Below, one piece after another: positions 14,178 to 17,992 of a stretch of 17,992 nucleotides of DNA. The stretch is from Dehalococcoidia bacterium UBA2979 (GTDB taxonomy: Bacteria > Chloroflexota > Dehalococcoidia > UBA2979), in the NCBI GenBank assembly GCA_002348225.1, contig DEAP01000025.1, positions 1 through 17,992 of the forward strand, in the 5' to 3' direction. How positions within the stretch are numbered: the first letter of the stretch is position 1; each line of letters starts with the position of its first letter. A model generated the notes under the pieces. The model was not told the DNA's origin, ran no database searches, and was given only the letters and a program-made list of their open reading frames with translations. The position numbers were made by a program, and so were the translations under genes.

Positions 14178-15815
14178 ATGGAATCTGACCGCCCGGCGTA
14201 TGTGACTGCGATGCTGACGAGTGCGGCGTATCCATTTCCAGTGCAAGATGAAGAGATTGAGTTGCGGCAAACTCACATTTCTTATGTACATCTCACGCAA
14301 GAATTTGTTTATAAGACCAAGAAACCCGTCGATTTTGGTTTTATTAACCAATTATCTGCTGAGACGCGGAGACTCAACTGTGAGCGAGAGGTCGAATTGA
14401 ATAGTCGGTTGGCTCCGTCGATTTATATTTCGGTAGTACCGATCGTGTTACTGCCGTCCGGTCAAATACAGGTGGAGCCCGCGAATGGAGACCTGCCGGA
14501 CTCAGAGATTATTGAGTGGGCAGTAAAGATGAAGCGACTGCCTGAGGATTCTACGCTTCAGAAGTTTCTTACTGGGAGTGAAGACAGAAGTACTGAAGTA
14601 ATGGGGAACTTGCCAGTTGATCTAGCGAATCGATTGGTCGCATTTCATCGTGATTGTGCAAAGGTGCAGAACGATCCAGATTTTGCTGGTATTGGCCCTG
14701 TCCGAGCCTGGTGGGATCGCGAAACTCGTGAGATAGAGGAATTTCTTGGAGTTACCTTTGACGAAAAGATACAAGCCCGACTCAATCACTTTACGAAGAG
14801 CACTTTGGATCGTATCGAAGGCATTTTATTAAACCGATTGGAGTCGGGACTGGTGGTAGAGGGCCATGGAGACTTGCACTGTGATCACGTCTATCTGGTG
14901 AAGTCCAGCGCAACTGAGAACGATGGTCGTGCAGAAATACTTATTGTTGACTGTATAGAGTTCAATGACTGGTTTCAGTTCCGTTTTTTAGATGTGGGTT
15001 ATGAAATTGCCTTTCTCGCAATGGATTTAACTTTCCAAGGGTGGGAAAACCTCGCGGATGAATTTGTGGCTCATTACATCATCTCCTCTGGTGATCAGAC
15101 CTTACCTGCTCTCCAACCGCTACATCGAATGTTTAGAGCCTTCGTCAGGGCTAAAATTTTTTCCATCACAGCTATGGATAGGAATATTGACCACGACGCG
15201 AGAGACTCTGCAATCATCGAGGCTAAAAAGTATAGTGAGTTGGCGGATTCCTTTGCTACGAGATTTCAAATGCAAAAATTTATAGTATTGTCCGGTGTTT
15301 CGGGAAGTGGAAAATCACTATTAGGTGCAGCCGTAGCGGCAAGAATTGGTGCTATCTGGCTTAACTCTGATGTCATAAGGAAGGAACTAGCTGGAATCCC
15401 AGTAACAGAAGCATTGGACACGGGACACTATGACCTAGATATGAATGTCAGGGTGTATCAGACGCTTCGTGACCGGAGTCAGAAATATTTGAGAGAAGGT
15501 TTCACCGTAGTCGCCGATGCTACCCACCTTCAAAAAGTACACAGAGCGCAGACACTTCACGCAGCTCAGCATACAAAAGCAGAAACACTATTAGTGGGAC
15601 TAAGGATAAATGAACCACTAGCCTCTCAGCGTGTTACAGACCGAGCCCGGCAAACTGGCAATATCTCTGATGCCACAGTTGAGATTGTTAGAGATCAGCT
15701 TATGCAACGTGAAGAGATTGAGCCCGACGAGGCAAACAGTTACCTAATACTTGATTCAGGTGATAGTTTTAAGTACAACCTTGAAGAAATATTGAAGTCC
15801 ATCGAAGTACGGTAA
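14178..15815 (+). CDS. Fusion of an APH-like kinase domain and a P-loop kinase (AAA_33-like)
   Basis: The 545-residue product joins two phosphotransfer-type domains. The N-terminal half (about 25-340) resembles the COG2187 aminoglycoside-phosphotransferase fold: FVYKTKKPVDFGF (43-55) with the likely ATP-binding Lys, HGDLHCDHVYL (230-240) as catalytic loop and IVDCIEFND (256-264) as metal-binding segment. The C-terminal half (about 366-545) is a zeta-toxin/gluconokinase-like P-loop kinase (COG0645): Walker A GVSGSGKS (373-380), LNSDVIRKEL (395-404) and VVADATH (444-450). The two-domain arrangement is known in several bacterial phyla, but the substrate is not established. There is no reason to call it an antibiotic-resistance gene. 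The ATG is preceded by a consensus-like promoter and no Shine-Dalgarno sequence. It is divergent from moaC and followed by tRNA-Pro. Confidence 0.85.
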   Translation: MESDRPAYVTAMLTSAAYPFPVQDEEIELRQTHISYVHLTQEFVYKTKKPVDFGFINQLSAETRRLNCEREVELNSRLAPSIYISVVPIVLLPSGQIQVEPANGDLPDSEIIEWAVKMKRLPEDSTLQKFLTGSEDRSTEVMGNLPVDLANRLVAFHRDCAKVQNDPDFAGIGPVRAWWDRETREIEEFLGVTFDEKIQARLNHFTKSTLDRIEGILLNRLESGLVVEGHGDLHCDHVYLVKSSATENDGRAEILIVDCIEFNDWFQFRFLDVGYEIAFLAMDLTFQGWENLADEFVAHYIISSGDQTLPALQPLHRMFRAFVRAKIFSITAMDRNIDHDARDSAIIEAKKYSELADSFATRFQMQKFIVLSGVSGSGKSLLGAAVAARIGAIWLNSDVIRKELAGIPVTEALDTGHYDLDMNVRVYQTLRDRSQKYLREGFTVVADATHLQKVHRAQTLHAAQHTKAETLLVGLRINEPLASQRVTDRARQTGNISDATVEIVRDQLMQREEIEPDEANSYLILDSGDSFKYNLEEILKSIEVR

Positions 15816-15864
15816 TTTCATACTTATGGCGTGCATTCTCGGCTTTGATATTTTTCTTGCGGTG

Positions 15865-15941
15865 CGGGGTGTAGCTCAGTCTGGCAGAGTGCTTCGTTCG
15901 GGACGAAGAGGTCCCCGGTTCAAATCCGGGCACCCCGACCA
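15865..15941 (+). tRNA. tRNA-Pro (anticodon CGG)
   Basis: This 77-nt tRNA has a 7-bp acceptor stem (CGGGGTG with CACCCCG), a D arm with GCTC/GAGT including one G-T pair, and an anticodon stem CTTCG/CGAAG. The loop TTCGGGA places CGG at 15899-15901, with G37 as is usual for tRNA-Pro. The T arm is CCCGG-TTCAAAT-CCGGG, the discriminator is A and the CCA end is encoded. It reads Pro codon CCG. Its 3' end is 5 nt from the stop codon of convergent gyrA. Confidence 0.97.
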
Positions 15942-15946
15942 GATAA

Positions 15947-17992
15947 CTAGGTTTCGATTGAGACGTCAACAGCAAATGCTGCGAGCGCGTCACCGTCAGA
16001 TGGCCTTTGTGTCATAACTCCTTTGGTGGCTCTACTAGATTGCCTGACGTCACCGGCCTTCGTTCGGAGCATTTGTCCGTTTTTAGTGATCACCATGAGT
16101 TCGTCTGTTTCTTTCACAGCGGCCGCTCCAATAAGCTCTATCTGACCGGTTGGTCCGAAAGTTCTCACGCCGCGTGTGCCTCGACCCTTTATTGGGTAAT
16201 CATCAATCGGGGTGCGTTTACCCTTACCTTCGTTTGACATCACAAGAAGGTCATTACCTTGATTGTCGATCACAAGACCTACTAGTCTGGCGTTTTCATT
16301 GAGTTTGATTCCTCGGACCCCACCCGACGTTCGAGAGGCTTCCCGCAATTTGCCTACCTCGAATCGTACAGCGTACCCATCACTAGAAATTAGGATCGCG
16401 GTTGAGTCCGATGGTGCAGGGGCAACTGATACTAGGCGATCACCGTCTTTCAAATTCATAGCGATAATTCCGTTACGTCGTACTTGATCGAATCTCGATG
16501 CGAGTGTGCGCTTGACTTCACCATTTTCCGTGGCAAAAATCATTGCGTTATTGGTGTCACTATCTTCGTCTTTTGACTTAATCGCTACAATCGCTGTCAC
16601 TTGATCGTCTTCGTGCGCGTCGCCGAACTCAACAACATTCTTTATGTGATTACCTCTCCCCGTTCGGGAGGAATCGGGAATGAGATGAGCGTCTAGGGCA
16701 AATACCCTTCCTGAAGCAGCGAATATCAGGAGGCGATCGTGCGTGTCACACGATATGAGTAACTTTATCTTGTCCTCGTCGCGCAATGTTTGTCCTGCTA
16801 CACCCTTTCCACCGCGATGCTGAGTCCGATAGGTTTCAACGGGAACGCGCTTCACATAGTTGGTTTCGGACATGGTGACCACTATCTGCTGATGAGGAAT
16901 GAGATCCGCAGCCGACAGATCATCAGGAGGGGACTCGACTATTTGGGTGCGGCGCGAATCACCATATTTTTCTCGGAGTTCCTCGTTATCAGTGCGTATA
17001 ACGTCGTCGATCTTTTCTTGACTCGCTAGGAGTTCGTTTAGTGAGTTAATAAATTCCCGCAGTTCATTGTATTCTTCGGATATCCGTGATGACTCAAGTT
17101 GCGCAAGCCGTCGTAACTGCAGATCGAGAACAGCCTGAGCTTGTCTATCAGTTAACTGGTGCGTATCACTCATAAGTGATGCTTTTGCCAGTTCGGCCGA
17201 CTCAGCTTGCCTTATGGTGTCAATAATCTCGTCTAGGTTATCAATAGCTTTTAGAAGTCCCGCGAGAATGTGGCGTCTTTGACGAGCCTTATGGCGGTCG
17301 AATATTGAACGTCTTCGAATTACTTCTCTTCGATGGTCTATGAACGCCTGCATTGCCTCACGAATAGACAGTGTTTCGGGACGACCGGTGACTTCGGCTT
17401 GGTCAAATTCGTCTAGTCTGTCAGGAGCCCATTCAGTATCAAAAATGGCCTCGTCGTCGACAAACTCTATTTCTTCGGGACCATCTTCCTCTTGGGTAAC
17501 AAGTGCAACCAAGTTGACGTGATAGGCCGTTTCTAAAGCAGAATGTTTTAGCAACTGGTTGCGAACCGAGTAATACGATGCATTTCGTCCGAGTTCGATG
17601 ACGATACGCATTCCTTCTCGATCGCTCTCATCTCTGAGATCAGTGATTCCCTCAATCACTTTGGCGCGTACCTGCTCGGCGATACGTTCCAGTAGTGCCG
17701 CTTTATTCACCTGATACGGAAGCTCTGTGACTATTATTTGCGATCTCCCTGAAGTAGTCTCTTCCAGAGCTATTCGGGCATGCATGACAATGCGCCCGCG
17801 CCCAGTGGCATAGGCCTGCCTGATCTGATTACGATCATAAATAATACCTGCAGTCGGAAAGTCCGGACCGTCGAGATGTTTCATGAGCTCGTCGACCGTC
17901 GCGTTCGGGTCTGAAATCAGATAATCTATCGCGTTTGTTAGCTCGTTGAGGTTATGAGGGGGAATGTTTGTCGCCATTCCAACTGCAATACC
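15947..17992 (-). CDS. gyrA: DNA gyrase subunit A, N-terminus outside the window
   Basis: GyrA is the cleaving and DNA-wrapping subunit of gyrase, which introduces negative supercoils. The gene enters from the right edge: the last codons before the edge encode GIAVG and then MATNIPPHNL, an internal GyrA segment. The first part, with the active-site Tyr and resistance-determining region, is therefore missing. Present are the tower and coiled-coil regions (TELPYQVNK, HRREVIRRR, QAVLDLQLRRLAQLE) and the C-terminal wrapping domain with repeated blades. The GyrA box reads QHRGGKG (386-392 counted from MATN) in place of the usual QRRGGKG. An acidic insertion of about 35-40 residues lies at about 161-200, after NLVALV and before TLSIREAMQAF, where GyrA normally has a short DGQP-like link. 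ParC is an alternative, but the GyrA-box-like motif and blade set favour GyrA. Confidence 0.93.
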   Translation of the reverse strand, partial: GIAVGMATNIPPHNLNELTNAIDYLISDPNATVDELMKHLDGPDFPTAGIIYDRNQIRQAYATGRGRIVMHARIALEETTSGRSQIIVTELPYQVNKAALLERIAEQVRAKVIEGITDLRDESDREGMRIVIELGRNASYYSVRNQLLKHSALETAYHVNLVALVTQEEDGPEEIEFVDDEAIFDTEWAPDRLDEFDQAEVTGRPETLSIREAMQAFIDHRREVIRRRSIFDRHKARQRRHILAGLLKAIDNLDEIIDTIRQAESAELAKASLMSDTHQLTDRQAQAVLDLQLRRLAQLESSRISEEYNELREFINSLNELLASQEKIDDVIRTDNEELREKYGDSRRTQIVESPPDDLSAADLIPHQQIVVTMSETNYVKRVPVETYRTQHRGGKGVAGQTLRDEDKIKLLISCDTHDRLLIFAASGRVFALDAHLIPDSSRTGRGNHIKNVVEFGDAHEDDQVTAIVAIKSKDEDSDTNNAMIFATENGEVKRTLASRFDQVRRNGIIAMNLKDGDRLVSVAPAPSDSTAILISSDGYAVRFEVGKLREASRTSGGVRGIKLNENARLVGLVIDNQGNDLLVMSNEGKGKRTPIDDYPIKGRGTRGVRTFGPTGQIELIGAAAVKETDELMVITKNGQMLRTKAGDVRQSSRATKGVMTQRPSDGDALAAFAVDVSIET

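Noticed and set aside
14178..15815. Aminoglycoside resistance gene
   Set aside because: The APH fold is shared by many small-molecule kinases, and the fusion to a P-loop kinase matches a group with unestablished substrate.
1..17992. CRISPR array, transposon, prophage or defence island
   Set aside because: No regularly spaced repeats, terminal inverted repeats, integrase, transposase or defence-type genes are visible; the genes are mostly core functions.

Overview
The window is bacterial chromosome with dense housekeeping gene content. It shows no prophage, insertion sequence, CRISPR array or other obvious mobile DNA. Base composition looks moderate, with G+C just under half by eye. The gene set resembles marine or anaerobic Chloroflexota (Dehalococcoidia/SAR202-like): a DnaD-like plus DnaI-like helicase-loading pair behind rplI-dnaB, a GlnR-like regulator beside a type II glutamine synthetase, a long-form CaiB/BaiF CoA transferase with paired MaoC proteins, and a large IleS with a GIHH signature. 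This assignment is inference from memory of families; no database search was possible.

Left part (1-4259, minus strand). An operon reads leftward: rplI (L9 with a long acidic tail), dnaB (replicative helicase), a DnaD-like protein, and a DnaI/DnaC-like helicase loader carrying two tandem AAA+ modules. These genes plausibly load and run the replicative helicase. The last two genes overlap by 104 bp. A hairpin sits between rplI and dnaB.

Middle part. A 292-bp region (4260-4551) separates rplI from a plus-strand OmpR-type regulator with a degenerate receiver and a GlnR-like DNA-binding domain. That gene is followed by a type II glutamine synthetase, which suggests local nitrogen control. A strong bidirectional terminator separates glnA from a leftward acyl-CoA module: a MaoC N-type hydratase subunit, a MaoC catalytic-type subunit and a long CaiB/BaiF CoA transferase.

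Right part. A rightward operon runs from a TPR protein through an overlapping alpha/beta hydrolase to ileS. It meets moaC (molybdenum cofactor synthesis) tail to tail, with overlapping stop codons. moaC is divergent, across only 59 bp, from a fused APH-like/P-loop kinase gene of unknown role. tRNA-Pro(CGG) follows, and its 3' end lies 5 nt from the stop codon of gyrA, which runs in from the right edge and lacks its N-terminus here.

A recurring regulatory pattern is visible. Several first genes lack a Shine-Dalgarno sequence and have a -10-like hexamer ending 6-7 nt before the start codon, which suggests leaderless mRNAs. Downstream genes in operons mostly have clear Shine-Dalgarno sequences. 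The most unusual items are the tandem AAA+ loader, the GlnR-like/GSII pair, the acidic insertion in GyrA and the leaderless promoter layout. I did not find a clearly new defence or mobile system.
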